Origin: Dioscorea cayenensis subsp. rotundata
Lineage: Eukaryota > Streptophyta > Magnoliopsida > Dioscoreales > Dioscoreaceae
Length of the DNA: 64,000 bases
Reading direction: 5' to 3'
NCBI RefSeq assembly: GCF_009730915.1
Contig: NC_052488.1
Coordinates: forward strand, 23,597,868-23,661,867
Part shown: piece after piece, positions 36,178-54,127 of the stretch
Position numbering within the stretch: the first letter of the stretch is position 1
Layout: each line of letters begins with the position of its first letter
Translations under genes and position numbers: made by a program
Notes under the pieces: model-generated
Database searches by the model: none
What the model was told of the DNA's origin: nothing
What the model saw: the letters and a program-made list of their open reading frames with translations, nothing else

Positions 36178-39100
36178 GTATTTCAACATGCAGATCAACG
36201 CATCCGATTTCAAGGAGTGACTCAACCTAGCATGCATTATCTCATACCATCAAATTTTAGCAAAATCTCAGCCAATGGCAATCCACAATTTTTTCAACTG
36301 ACCATTGAACCCAAACAGCCACGACACTCCCTCTCTGCAAGTGATCCAGTTGCACCACCTCAATTTCTTACAGCATTGCACGCCTTACTACAGCACCATG
36401 CAACTATTTTCTCAACCCCCATTGGCCTACCACCGGAGCGCCCCGTTGACCACCGGATTCCATTGATTACCGGCGCATCGCCGGTCAATGTTCGTCCATA
36501 TCGGTATCCATATTTTCAAAAATCTGAAATTGAGAAACTCGTCAGTGCCATGCTTACCGAGGGGATTATCAAACCAAGCACAAGTCCCTTCTCTTCCCCA
36601 GTGCTCCTTGTTAAAAAAAAGATGGAACATGGCGTTTTTGTGTAGATTATCGAGCTCTCAATGCCATTACCATCAAAGACAGGTTCCCCATTCCAACCGT
36701 TGATGATTTGCTCGATGAATTAGCTGGAGCTCGGGTATTCTCAAAAATTGGATCTTGGCACGGTTACCACCAGGTACGACTCCACCCACCCGACCAAGCA
36801 AAGACGGCATTCCGTACTCACGAAGGGCACTATGAATTCCTTGTCATGCCATTCGGACTGTCAAATGTGCCGTCAACATTTCAAGCCCTCGTGAATACTG
36901 TATTTCGCTCCATCTTGCGCAAATACGTTCTCGTTTTTTTTATGATATTCTCGTCTACAGCTCATCTTGGGAGACCCACTTGCAACATCTCAGCGAAGTC
37001 TTCGCCATCATGCGCCATCACACCTTATTTGCCAACCAGTCCAAGTGCGAATTTAGTCAAACGGAACTCACCTATCTGGGCCACAGGGTCTCCAACCGTG
37101 GTGTCGCTGTCGATCAATCTAAAATCGAAGCAATTCGAGATTGGCCATTGCCGACCACTATCAGGGGCCTTCGAGGATTTCTCGGCATAACCGGCTACTA
37201 TCGACGTTTCGTTCGTCAGTATGCTAACATTGCCGGCCCATTGACAGACCTCTTACGGAAACAAGCATTCACATGGACGCCAGCTTCTACTCAAGCGTTC
37301 GACCACCTCAAACATGCTCTCATGCACACTCCGGTATTATCATTACCTGATTTCGCACTTCCATTTGTCATTCACACTGATGCTTCAGGTACCGGTATTG
37401 GCGTGGTCCTCTCTCAACAAGGCCATGTCGTCGCCTACTTCAGCAAACAACTATCCCCACGCATGCGTCAAGCTTCCGCTTATGCCTGAGAAATGCTGCC
37501 CATTACCGAATCCATTCGAAAATGGCGCCAATACTTACTTGGGCGACGTTTCGTGGTGCACACTGACCATCAAAGCCTCCGCCAACTCCACGATCAAGTT
37601 ATTCAGACACCAGAACAACAACGGTGGCTGACCAAGCTACTCGGATATGAGTTTGATATCATCTACAAGCCAGGCAATCAGAATATACCCACCGACGCAT
37701 TGTCCCGGATACCATATGAATCCCTGCATACCCTCTCCACATCCCAACCCATAACTGCCCTATGGGATGCACTTCACCATTTCTACACTATACATGAACC
37801 AACAAAGCAACTTCTTCAACAGATCCAAACCAATCCCGATCAGCACCCAGGCTACTCGTCTCGTAATGGCCTGCTTCTTTTCAAAAATCGAGTTGTAGTA
37901 CCCGTTGAATCAGCCTTACACCCATTACTATTACATGAATACCACCGTTCTCCGTTGGGTGGTCACGCAGGCGTTCAGCGTACACTTGCACGTCTCTCCT
38001 CCATCTTCTATTGGCCAGCAATGAAGACTACTGTGAAGAACTATGTGGCCCGCTGCATGATATGCCAGAGCTCTAAACCCTTCAACAAAGCCCCCCAAGG
38101 CCTCCTACAACCCTTGAAAATACCTGGCAAAATATGGGACTGCATTGCTATGGATTTCATCACTCATCTGCCCCCGTCCTCCGGAAAAACGACTATCTTG
38201 GTCGTAGTCGATCGCCTCTCCAAATATGCACATTTCACAGCCCTCGGACCGTCCTTTACTGCCCATCAAGTCACAGCCGTCTTCCTTCGCGAGATAATTC
38301 GCTTACACGGTGTTCCCACCAACATTCTCTCCGACCGGGATCCTCTATTTATGAGCTCATTTTGGCAAGAGTTATTTAAACTTCAAGGCACCATCCTTTC
38401 CATGACTAGTGCATACCACCCGCAGTCCGACGGCCAAACTGAGGTTGTCAACCGCTGCTTGGAAGATTATCTTCGCTGTTATGTCGCTGACCAACCCAAG
38501 CAATGGACCCAGCATTTACCACTAGCTGAATGGCATTACAATACCTCGTGGCATTCATCCATCCAGATGTCTCCGTTTGAAGCAGTGTACGGCCGTCCAC
38601 CACCATCCTTGACTATGTCAAAGGCTCCGCCAAACTGGCCACAGTGGATGAACTCCTTGCCACTCGCACTGACCTCATGCGTCAGCTTCGACGTAACCTG
38701 CTTCGGGCCCAAAACCGGATGCGCAACCAAGCGAACACTGGCCGCACCGATGTATCCTTTCTGGTCGGCGACTGGGTATTCCTCAAGCTCCAACCTTTTC
38801 GGCAGGTCTCCATTCCTTCCCACCAGAAAACTCACAAACTATCTCGCCGTTTCTATGGTCCATTCCAAATTGCAGCGAAAATAGGTGCCGTAGCTTACCG
38901 CCTCCACCTACCACCGGATGCTGAACTACACAACGTTTTCCACGTCTCGAAGCTGAAGCTCTTTGTTGGCGACCCATCCAACCTTTCTGTTCCACTACCA
39001 ACAGCCTTCATTAATGACCGCCCCCTCATTTCTCCAGTCAAAGTTCTCGGTCAACGATTGATCCTGCGTCAAGGTCAATCCATTCCTCAGGTTCTTATCC

Positions 39101-39212
39101 AATGGGACACCCATCCCGATCTGGAAGCCACATGGGAGGATGCTGACGCCATTCGTGCAGAGTTTCCAACATTCCACCTCGAGGACAAGGTGGTTTCCCA
39201 AGTGGGGGGCAA
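36178..39212 (+). pseudogene. Chromovirus RT-RNase H-integrase, disrupted
   Basis: Continuation of the chromovirus polyprotein after the copia insertion. RT: VRPYRYPYFQKSEIEKLV, LLVKKK, then [39 protein letters not shown]. RNase H: FVIHTDASGTGIGVVLSQQG and later FVVHTDHQSLRQL. Integrase: zinc finger H..H (GGHAGVQRTL), CMICQ, catalytic D (IAMDFITHLP), D (LSDRDPLF) and E (QTEVVNRCLE). C-terminus: WVFLKLQPFRQ and a chromodomain-like LIQWDTHPDLEATWEDAD. Breaks: A8 run at 36613-36620 (shift), T8 run at 36934-36941 (shift, beside the catalytic loop, which also reads F-Y-D where F-x-D-D is expected), a TGA at 37487-37489 and a shift near 38610. Confidence 0.9.
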
Positions 39213-39587
39213 TGATGCGGGTAATGAGGCTGGCTCGGAAATAGAAGCACGTGAACCTACAAGACAAGAGAGAAAATCAAGGAAACCGGGCCATTTTCGG
39301 GACTTTATATTGGAATGACTAATGAGTATGTTGACCTAGAAGTTAGTAGTATGTCAGGCCATTAATGGTTGTCGTTTGGGCCTGGGAATCTGTATGTTGC
39401 CAGACCACTAGTGTCTGTCTGGGTCACATGTTGATTCTTATATGAGTATCAAGCATGAATGAAAAGAAAAAGAGATCAATTACCCAATCTTGCCCCTCTC
39501 TCTCTCTCTCCCCTATTCTCTACTTCTCCTCCTCTCTCTTCTAATTACTTCTCACACATCCGCCGAACATCCTACCACATTCCATCA
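39213..39587 (+). repeat. 3' LTR of chromovirus (375 bp)
   Basis: Matches 29290-29661. It differs mainly by small indels and in the length of the CTCTCTC run. Confidence 0.93.
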
Positions 39588-40685
39588 GTAATCCTTTGGT
39601 AAAAGTTGTTATATATAATTATAATTACTATTATTTGTTTATTTCATAAAAAATCTCCAATTATGTGATATATTTTTAAAAAATAAATTATTTATGTTAA
39701 AAATATTAAGGGGATAGGCATTTTACAAAGTAATTATCCACTAGACATGAAAAACCTAAAAAAAAATAGAAACAACTAAAATAAAAGCAGTGCCCTCATT
39801 AAAAAATATATGAGGGGTGATCATCTCTTGGAGTGACACAAAATACTTTTATTAAAATAGGATCACTCACATCTCTTAATTATGTAGTTGTTTGAACTTA
39901 AATATCTACGTAAATAAAAGATTAGATTAATTCAGTATAATTTTAATTTAATAGTAATTTTATATTTATTGTCCTTGGTTAGTTCAATTCAATTTATTTC
40001 TTCAATTACATTGTGTTTATTTTTATTATTTTCTTTTTCAATATAATTTAATTCAATTTAATTTTTAAAAATTTATTTGTTGAATATTTTCCATATAAAC
40101 AACCATTCCTAACAAATATATTCCTATCCAAGCAAACGATGAAAAGAAAATTAATAAAAATTAAAAAAAAAAAAGGTCTGTTAAAGATAGTATAATTAGA
40201 TTTATTATTATTATTTAATTTTTATTTTTTTGATAAAGTGGGCAAGTTACTATTAGAGGTCCATAATTCTGTTTTAAATATATTAAGCATCCTCACTCTA
40301 TGCACGAGAGACCTCACTTCCCCGGTGCATAGGGGACCCTACTCATCATACATTGAGTGGGAATTGAATCTCCAACTCACTCAATCAGAACAAATACCTT
40401 AATTGTTGGGTTAGCCCATAATTGATAATAAGAAATAATTTTATATGATTAAAAAAAAGGATATATGGTAGTATTAATTACTATATTACCGAACTTCATT
40501 TTCACTTTTGCAAGCGCTTGATCAATTCAATTGTCTGATAACGAGCCAGTCGTATGTTTAAAAATGCAACTTGCGCATGAAGTTCCATTATTAAGTAATG
40601 CGTTATTTTTATAAATTAAATTTAGTTATAGTCGGCAAGATTCACCACCGCCCATGCTTACCATAGAAAATCCAATTAAGAAACT
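39588..40685. other. Intergenic AT-rich region with possible SINE
   Basis: AT-rich spacer between the chromovirus and the host genes. One block at about 40228-40420 stands out (next entry). No gene is supported. Confidence 0.45.
40228..40420 (-). mobile_element. Possible tRNA-derived SINE (weak)
   Basis: On the minus strand the block begins TGGGCTAACCCAACAATTAA (loosely like a Pol III A-box region), has GATTCAATTCCCAC about 50 bp later (loosely like a B-box), and ends in an A-rich tail. The layout resembles plant SINEs, but the box matches are poor and I found no target duplication. It may be another kind of repeat. Confidence 0.3.
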
Positions 40686-40696
40686 AACCACCTACT

Positions 40697-40793
40697 ATTT
40701 TTTTTTTTTCAAGCCAAACAAGAAATTTTATTAAGCCCAAAGTAATTAAAATACACAGGCAAACCCAATCCAAACTTATAAAAGTCAGCCAAC
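40697..40793 (-). mobile_element. Short 5'-truncated LINE copy, other family
   Basis: Minus-strand insert of 97 bp starting with a poly(T) run and the complement of a LINE-like 3' end (AATAAAATTTCTTGTTTGGC before poly(A)). It is flanked by AACCACCTACT (40686-40696) and AACCACCAACT (40794-40804), 11 bp with one mismatch. The tail differs from the GTGGTTTATCCA family elsewhere in the window. Confidence 0.6.
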
Positions 40794-41084
40794 AACCACC
40801 AACTTTGCTTACCATATATATATATATATAAAAGTCTTCGTTACTCTCGAAATATATTTAAGGCTTCGTTTACTAATTAAGCACGTCCTAGGCTAAGAAA
40901 ATTAGTTGGTGGCGAATTTTCAAATTGGACTTTCAATTATTCAAGGGAGGTGTACCACATAATTCGCATGCAGTCATGCCCATGGCCACGTAATGATTTG
41001 ACAATAATAAAACTTTAGAAAATCTAAAAACCATGGCTAAATGTTCCAAATAATATATTAGATCAAGTAGTACTAACCAGCTGC

Positions 41085-41092
41085 TATAAATA
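41085..41092 (+). promoter_or_regulatory. TATA box of SDR gene
   Basis: TATAAATA, 96 bp upstream of the ATG at 41188. Spacing suits a transcription start near 41115-41125 with a short 5' UTR. Confidence 0.6.
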
Positions 41093-41187
41093 TGGTAGGG
41101 AAACGTGATCCCTATTCACAAATATTAATACTCACGTACACATACATAAATAAGAGACCATTTACACAGACAGAGTGAGAGAGGAAG

Positions 41188-42702
<1,515 letters not shown>

Positions 42703-42745
42703 GTCAAAATTTTGCATCCCTCTTTTCTAATGAGGTTTATCCATT

Positions 42746-42747
<2 letters not shown>

Positions 42748-42784
<37 letters not shown>
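42748..42784. repeat. (AAT)n microsatellite
   Basis: Uninterrupted AAT run just downstream of the SDR gene. Confidence 0.95.
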
Positions 42785-42787
<3 letters not shown>

Positions 42788-42967
42788 GTATGCAAATTAC
42801 ATAACTGGTGTCAGATATACGTATGCTTTGTATATTAGCCAGTAACTAGTTGCTATTTCTCATTCTCAATTCATAAATGTAATTTTCCATTGTCTTCATT
42901 GATATCATATTTTATTTTCTGTTTTCTTGTAATAAATTTGAATCCAATGTTTGATGAAAATTATCTT

Positions 42968-43150
42968 TTTTTTTGAGTTAAATGTGGATAAATCACAAAT
43001 TTATTGAAATAAAAACAAAAGTACAAGGGTAGAGTCATCTCTCACCAGTGGTGAGTAAGCACGAAGAAACAATAAAGAAGAAACAGAAAGTACAGAGAAA
43101 TAACAGAAAATACTACGGAGACGGAAGATATCGTCTGACAGGCCTGCTTA
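42968..43150 (-). mobile_element. LINE 3' UTR fragment (183 bp)
   Basis: Minus-strand, strongly 5'-truncated copy of the LINE family in this window: poly(T), then the GTGGATAAATCA tail complement, CACCAGTGGTGAG and GTCTGACAGGCCTGCTTA. Target duplications GATGAAAATTATCTT (42953-42967) and GATGGAAATTATCTT (43151-43165), 15 bp with one mismatch. Confidence 0.85.
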
Positions 43151-43165
43151 GATGGAAATTATCTT

Positions 43166-43181
43166 GCGATAATTTTTTTTC

Positions 43182-43237
<56 letters not shown>

Positions 43238-44016
43238 AAAATTTAAAAAAAATTCTCCAAAAAACAAGACTCGGAGGCACATCATATCTTAACAAAACCA
43301 AATGTTGAAAATAATATTATGGACAAAGAAATATTTAAAGAACTAAATTTAGTGGTATGCTTTTAGAATGCATATTATTAGTAATTTGTTTGTGGATATG
43401 GCAACAAAAAAAAAAAACTCCTTTTAAACTTGTATGAGATGGGAACTGCCCCCTTGGTCAAGATTCTCAGTTGATGGCTTTTCCTAGATTTTTGTTGATT
43501 AATTTGACCTCTTTCTTCCCCATAAATAAAAGTTTTTTTATTTGTGAATATAATTTATTAATTACCTTCAAAGAGAGATTTCAACCTCATGACTTTGGCT
43601 CATATATAGACAGTATTTTTTAAATCCGGTTTCATTTGACCTAAGGTTTCAAAGCACTGTTGTATGTGGCAATTGCACTACATCACACTTCTTTTTAGCT
43701 GACAAGGAGGGGCCCATATACTTATTTTAGATGGCCCGAAGTGTGGGTCCTACACTGACATATAATTAAAAATATAATTTAAATATAATTAAAAATACTT
43801 AAAGTGCTCCCAAGTAGTTGGAGCAACAAATTTAAATATTTTTAATTATATTTAAATTATATTTGTTTGCACAATAAAATATTCATCTTCAAATAACAAA
43901 GTAAACATTAGAATTCCTATTGTATGTCAGTATATAGTATTCTTTTAAAAATTTATATGAGAAAAATTTTACATTTGTTCTTTTGTATTTATAAAATATA
44001 AAACAATTATTTATTT
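43166..44016. other. Intergenic AT-rich region
   Basis: It contains an (ATT)n microsatellite at about 43187-43236 and the perfect 28-bp inverted repeat listed next. No gene is supported. Confidence 0.5.
43770..43864. repeat. Perfect 28-bp inverted repeat, 39-nt spacer
   Basis: The arms 43770-43797 and 43837-43864 are exact reverse complements (A/T-only arms containing AAATATAATTTAAATATAAT). The spacer is less AT-rich (GTGCTCCCAAGTAGTTGGAG, itself loosely palindromic). It could form a stem-loop; it may be a small MITE relic. Confidence 0.85.
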
Positions 44017-44805
44017 TTTTATTTTTTTTTTGAGGTAAATGTGGATAAACTACCGATTTATTGAAAAACTAAATGACAACAGTATAGAAGGAAACAGTAC
44101 AAAGAGCCCCTCACCAGAAGTGAGAAAAGGCAAATATTACAAAACAGAGGAGCAGCAAAGAACAATACTGAAAATAAACACTGGACCGACGAAAGGCGCC
44201 GTCTGGAGCTATAGGTCCGTCTAGGATAGAAAAGAAGGAGGATTACTCCTGTGCAATGTCAGGCGCCGAGTTGTCGCCCTGGTGGGAAACTCTTTCGGTA
44301 AGAAAATTGAGTGAGCGCTTGATTTTCTGTAAAGCATCGGTGTTGGATTGCAGATGACTGTCTGAGTCTGTAGATAACCATGAGAGAAGCATGTTAGCAG
44401 ATCTAAAGATGACAATTTAAGACGGTAAAGCTTTTAATTGAAATATGCGGGAATTTCGTTCTAGCCAAATGTTCCACAAAATAGTTCGGGAGATGAGATC
44501 CCAGATATGTCTGGAAGAGGAATCAAGAGATTGTAACCAGGATGTCCAAAGGTTTTGTATTGAATGAGGCGTGGTAAAAGGATTAAAAATGTGTGAAAAA
44601 AATTCTCATAAATGACTAGAGTAGGGGCACTCAAGAAAAAAGATGATTTAGATTCTCTGAGGCTTGATGACATAGGACACAGGTATCAGTGGAATTTTGA
44701 AAGTTGCAACCTCTCTTGAAGATGTTATTTAAAGTGAGAATTTTATCGTCCCCAGCAAGCCAGCAGAAAAGAGTGATTTTGCTAGGACAGTGGGATTTCC
44801 AGAAA
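44017..44805 (-). mobile_element. LINE, 5'-truncated (789 bp)
   Basis: Minus-strand copy: poly(T), 3' UTR with CACCAGAAGTGAG and GTCTGGAGCTATAGGTCCGT, then a zf-RVT-coding end near 44690-44790 (complement of the NFQNSTDTCVLC-type and LAGDDKIL-type segments). It is flanked by a perfect 16-bp target duplication AAACAATTATTTATTT (44001-44016, 44806-44821). This intact 3' UTR is the reference that shows the LINE at 1805-8540 is split. Confidence 0.9.
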
Positions 44806-44821
44806 AAACAATTATTTATTT

Positions 44822-45260
44822 GTTGAAATTTTATATTATTTTTAAAAAATCTAATAATTTATAATACATTTTATATATTTATATAAAATTAAAATTGGTT
44901 CGAGCTTCAGAACAGTGCTCTTGGATTTCCAAAAAAAAATTTGAGTATGATTGTAGTTGAAAATACCAAATAATCCGTTCAAATCTTGATTTCAACTTGC
45001 TCCTTCAAATTTTAATTTCTTTCCCAACAACACGTTCAAATCACACAATCACACACACACAAGGCAAATCCTGACTTTTAAAATCATTGTTAATGAAATT
45101 TCAGAATTTGCATTTAGTTTGATCTGATAAACCAGGGATTCAGTGAAGCCATTATTTACATATATATAATAAGCCAAGTAGGTGGATAACTTAGACTAGA
45201 CCTCATAGAATACTTTTGGCTGGAATTCTGGCATTTCAAGATGCCAAAATGAACCATGAC
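44822..45260. other. Spacer downstream of At5g02240-like gene
   Basis: AT-rich DNA, probably including the 3' UTR of the minus-strand gene. Nothing else is recognised. Confidence 0.4.
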
Positions 45261-49743
<4,483 letters not shown>

Positions 49744-49757
49744 AAGATTTGGATGGC

Positions 49758-50439
49758 TTGGCATAACAAGATACTCACTCTTGATAATCTTGCACAAAGA
49801 GGCTGCAACAAGTTCCCTACTGCAACTTGCGTTTTTGTGCCGTTCGATATCGAGTCGGTTGATCACTTGTTCTACCTTTGTCTTTTGCTCGTGCCTATGG
49901 GAACTACTTTGGTAGACTTTTTGAATATCCCAGGCACCTCCTAGGGACCTTACTGGCACATTTGGTGTTCGTGGAGGTTGGAGTTGTGACCTTCTAGTAG
50001 GGTCCCTGCTGACGCAGTTGTTAAAAAGCTTTCTTGTGGAATATCCTGGATTGCTTCGGAATGATTGCGTATTTAATTTAGCTATGCTCTGTGCATGCTT
50101 TGTACTTGAAGATTAATCGTATGCTTCTTTTGCGTGGTTTGATGTTCTACGAGGGCGAGTGCTAAAAGCAAATCTGGAGGACAGATTGATGACCATGCGA
50201 CGTGGCTCTGGATTTTTCTTGGATCTAGTGGGGAAATGATTGGGATGGCAGGAGGCCTACGATATGTCCACAGGCTAGACTCTCTTTGATGTTGTGAGGC
50301 TCGAGGGAGGCTGTTGTTCCTCCGTTTTGTATTTTGGTGTCCCAGATTTTTGTGTATCAGCTTTTTTTGTGGTACATCCTTTGTATCTTGTCGCTTTATC
50401 TTATTCTATTGTGGTTTATCCATTTTTTCAAAAAAAAAA
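49758..50439 (+). mobile_element. LINE, 5'-truncated (682 bp)
   Basis: Plus-strand copy with the zf-RVT segment (WHNKILTLDNLAQRGCNKFP, ESVDHLFYLC), a 3' UTR ending GTGGTTTATCCA and poly(A). Perfect 14-bp target duplication AAGATTTGGATGGC (49744-49757, 50440-50453). Confidence 0.9.
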
Positions 50440-50453
50440 AAGATTTGGATGGC

Positions 50454-52434
50454 ATGCTTAACATTCTTAATTAGTTTTTCTCTACTTGTAAATATAAAAT
50501 TTGGATGACGTACTTAATGGTTTTGCAAGAGCAATGAGTCAACTGACAAATTAAGAACTTGACTTTCGCTGAGCATGTAAAACATTTTAGAGTTGTGTAT
50601 ATATATGTGTGTGTGTGTGTGTGCACATGCATGGTTGGTGTTGTTTAAACGTATTAATTAAGTGTTAATTTTTTTTTATTTGCATCTGTTTGAGAATGTG
50701 GCTTTCATGGCGAAGATAGAAGAATTGCCGTCTATGTTTGGGTTTCTTTATCTCCGGCGGGCTTGATACATAACCAGCCAAATCATCACAATTGATAAAA
50801 TATGTATGAGTATTATTAATCGCTTCTATAATTGATATGCACTATTGATGAATATAGGGTCTGTGGTCATTTTCAATTTTTTTCCCTTAAATTAGCATTG
50901 CTTTTTTTTTTACATCATCATGTCCTTTTGTATTAATTTTTATTTAATAAACTTGATTACTTTATTATTTGTCTCTTTCAGACACATTTTGATGTCTGAT
51001 CAATACTTATTTGCCACGAGGTTTTAATTTATTTATTTTAAACTCGATAATATTTCCATGCGTTTATCTTTCATACAAATTTGAAATATCTCGTCCTCTT
51101 TACTTTTCTCATGATATGTCTAAATCATGCATTTAATAAAATTACTTTATGTTAGTACAGGTGTATTGTTAGTAACCAATGCAACAATTAAACCAAGAAA
51201 ATGTTGCCTGGTATGACTCTTCTAATAATAATAATTATTAATATTATTAATATTATTATTTAATTATTTATAGTGTAAAAAAAATTGATGGCCATCATCA
51301 TTGGAAAGGAATAATCAGAATATGAAATTCAGAAAATAACATCAATAATAACTGATATATTATAAAATAATGGGAAAAAGCACAATAAAAGCAACTCGTT
51401 GGATTGTTCATAAAGTAGATTGTCATCTCCTTATGTGAAATTATCATGCTTCTCGGAAAATTGGCAAAAAGAGCTTTGGTAGGTGTTTGAACACCTGTAT
51501 TTAACCATAATGAAGCTCTTATTATTATAAGGCAAACCTCTATAATTAACTTTAGTGACAGAATCCCTATAATTAACTTTGGTGGATTAAACTTTGAAAA
51601 AGTGATGTATATTTATATATATTTATATATTTTATAAAAATAAAGTGAGGACTATATTAATTTCCAAAAAGAAAAGCAGAGTGGGTGAAAGAGAGGTTAA
51701 ATTTTCCAAAGGAATAGTATGCATGGGATTCTTATTTTTCTTACATTTTCAAAACAAACTTGAACTAATCCTTATCCATCTCTCCACCTTCTCATCTCAT
51801 AAAAAAAAAATAGCCGTATTCCTCATTTGCGCACCAAACATACAAAATTCTTAAAAACCAACATCATTATTAAAAAAAAAAAAATCACAAAACTTTAAAC
51901 AGTAAGATAACAGATGTCCATCATAAAGCTAATCTTTTGAACATAAAATAAAAATAATTTTTTTGAAAATAAAAAAAGGCAAATGAGAAACACAACAAGT
52001 TCCGGGTCTTGTGTTAGAAAGCGACCAACCGGGTCAGTTCGTCTTCCACGCTTCCATAGTTGGTCCCCTAACCAACATGATTAACATAACTTGGCCGTCC
52101 CCACACCCTTAGCTACGTGGTAGCATTACAGAGAGAGCACCAAACCTCGGAACACCACCCTTGCACGGCCGCCTCGCACGTATCAATCAACATGCATGCT
52201 AATGCTGCCACATGTCACGCATCTACAGCTAACTAATAAATATATATTTATATTAAAAAAAAAAAAAATCTACGGAAAACGTCAGATATCACGTAAGTGA
52301 ACCAGGGAGTCATAGACAATGAAAAGAATCTCTCCTTCCTATGTTACCACCATTTGTTCACATCAGAGCCGTTGATCAGAGGAAAAATCATTTTTTTATT
52401 ATTTTTTTTCTTTAAAAAGGTATTAATTAAAGAG
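50454..52434. other. Intergenic region upstream of PP2C
   Basis: AT-rich, with a (TG)n run near 50608-50622 and poly(A) tracts. No supported gene. The last few hundred bases become the PP2C promoter. Confidence 0.45.
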
Positions 52435-52439
52435 TGTCC

Positions 52440-52496
52440 CCACGTGGCAGGGACGCGTGTACGTAGTAGTCTTCGTTTAAAAGAGAAACACGTGTC
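52440..52496 (+). promoter_or_regulatory. ABRE/G-box cluster upstream of PP2C
   Basis: CCACGTGGC (52440-52448), ACGCGTGT (52453-52460) and ACACGTGTC (52488-52496), within 57 bp and some 225-280 bp upstream of the ATG. ACGT-core G-boxes bind ABF/AREB bZIP factors, and ACGCGTGT resembles coupling element CE3. Clade-A PP2C genes are known to be ABA-induced, which fits. The sites are seen; their function is inferred. Confidence 0.7.
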
Positions 52497-52721
52497 AAAG
52501 CATTCGGGAGATGACAAGAGATGAATGAACGGTTTGGATGAATCGGTTCTGGGACAAGGTTGGGCAGGACGGTGAGGGGCACCTGTCAATCTCGTCGTCG
52601 TCCTCGTCGTTAAAAGGAGGAAGAGTTGTGAGGGATTTCCCTTAGTTTTTTTTGTTTCTCTAATTCTCTTTCGTGAAGCGAGAGCGCGTTTGCTTTGATT
52701 GAGGTTTTGTGGTCTTCTCTA

Positions 52722-54127
52722 ATGGCGGAGGTATGCTGTGAGGTGGTGAGTCCGAGAGAGGTGGTTACAGAGTCATGTGAGCCGAGCACACGGGCAGCGA
52801 GGCGGAGAAGGATGCAGCTAAGGAGGATAAAGTTTGTATCAGGCGTCGGTGCAGTGGTTGGCACGGCGGAGCCGATGAGGAAAAGGCAGCGTGTGGAGTT
52901 GCTGGAAGATGTTGTGAGGAGTGGCGCCGTAGAGCATCATCGGGCAGGGTCGGGGAGTGGGACGAACTCCAGCTCGTGTGCTCCTCGTCGTGCTAAGTAT
53001 GGCATGACGGCGGTGTGTGGACGGAGGAGAGAGATGGAAGACGTTGTCTCGATCCAGCCGGAGTTCCTCCGGGGTAGTCTAGGTCACGAGACGTACCAAT
53101 TCTATGGGGTTTTTGACGGGCATGGGTGTTCGCATGCGGCGGTGTTGTGTCAGGATCGAATGCATGAGTTGGTGGCAGAGGAGATAAGGATGGTTGACAC
53201 TGGATCCATGGCGATGGCTGTAAGGAACTGGGAAGGGGTAATGAAAAGGAGCTTCTTGAGAATGGACGCGGAGGTCGAAGACTGGCGCGGTAGCATTCGG
53301 ACAGGCACCTGCAAGTGTGAGCTGCGTATGCCTAATTGTGACCACGTGGGATCAACAGCCGTGGTGGCAGTGGTCACACCGGACCAAATCATCGTCAGCA
53401 ACTGCGGTGATTCTCGTGCTGTATTATGTAAAGGAGGTGTTGCCATCCCCTTGTCCACTGATCACAAGGTGTATATATATATATATATATTTATTTATTT
53501 ATTTAAGCAAATATTTAGTAGACATCATCTGACATTCTAAAACAATGTGTTAATTAACCATCTCTTTGTGTTTCTTTGTAGCCTGATCGGCCGGATGAGA
53601 TGGAACGTATTGAACAGGCTGGTGGTCGTGTCATCTATTGGGATGGGCCTCGAGTTCTTGGGGTGCTTGCTATGTCTAGAGCCATAGGTGAGTTGTATAT
53701 ATATTTATATAAATAAATATTGGTGAAGTTATAGTCTAGTAAGTAGAAATTGTGGAAATAAATAAGTGGGAATTGTGGTTGTGGAATTAATGGAGCAGGG
53801 GATGCATATCTTAAACCATACGTGATATCGGAGCCGGAGGTGACGGTGACGGAGAGGACAGGGGAGGAGGAGTGTTTGATATTGGCAAGTGATGGGTTGT
53901 GGGACGTTGTGAGTAATGAGATGGCATGTGACATCGCTAGGATGTGTTTGCGGGCCAGTGGAGGAGATGGGGACGAAAGCGTTGGTTATGAAACCGAGGG
54001 CCATGCGAGAAGAGGTTCGGATAAGGCTTGCTGTGATGCGTCCATGTTGCTCACCAAATTGGCGCTCGCTAGACACAGTGCTGATAACGTCAGTGTTGTT
54101 GTTATTGATCTCAAACGGAGATCATAA
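52722..54127 (+). CDS. Clade-A protein phosphatase 2C (3 exons)
   Basis: Exons 52722-53468, 53582-53687 and 53799-54127 (1182 nt, 393 codons, GT-AG introns). A Mg/Mn-dependent Ser/Thr phosphatase of the ABI1/HAI/AHG1 group, which holds SnRK2 kinases off until ABA-bound PYR/PYL receptors block it. Visible: a basic N-terminal [13 protein letters not shown] (27-39), [15 protein letters not shown] (93-107), FDGHG (131-135), [17 protein letters not shown] (229-235), W269 in [20 protein letters not shown] (equivalent to the ABI1 Trp lock that contacts the receptor), DGLWDV (316-321) and a C-terminal [10 protein letters not shown]. All metal-ligand motifs are present and the frame is intact. The N-terminal style and length suit the HAI-type subgroup, but that is not firm. 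The ATG at 52722 gives the family-like [10 protein letters not shown] start. Confidence 0.95.

Larger units (their letters stand above)
29290..39587 (+). mobile_element. Ty3/gypsy chromovirus, split by a nested copia element
   Basis: Short LTRs (29290-29661 and 39213-39587), TG...CA ends and a perfect 5-bp target duplication GTAAT (29285-29289, 39588-39592). Order: gag, protease, [nested copia 31187-36177], RT, RNase H, integrase, chromodomain-like tail. Without the nested element it is about 5.3 kb. That size, with LTRs near 370 bp and a C-terminal chromodomain, suits small plant chromoviruses of the Reina type; the lineage name is inference. The G-run in AAGTGGGGGGCAA just before the 3' LTR is the likely polypurine tract. 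The reading frames carry several breaks. Confidence 0.93.

Noticed and set aside
52695..52721. Upstream start for the PP2C at 52695
   Set aside because: That codon is TTG; the ATG at 52722 gives the family-like N-terminus.
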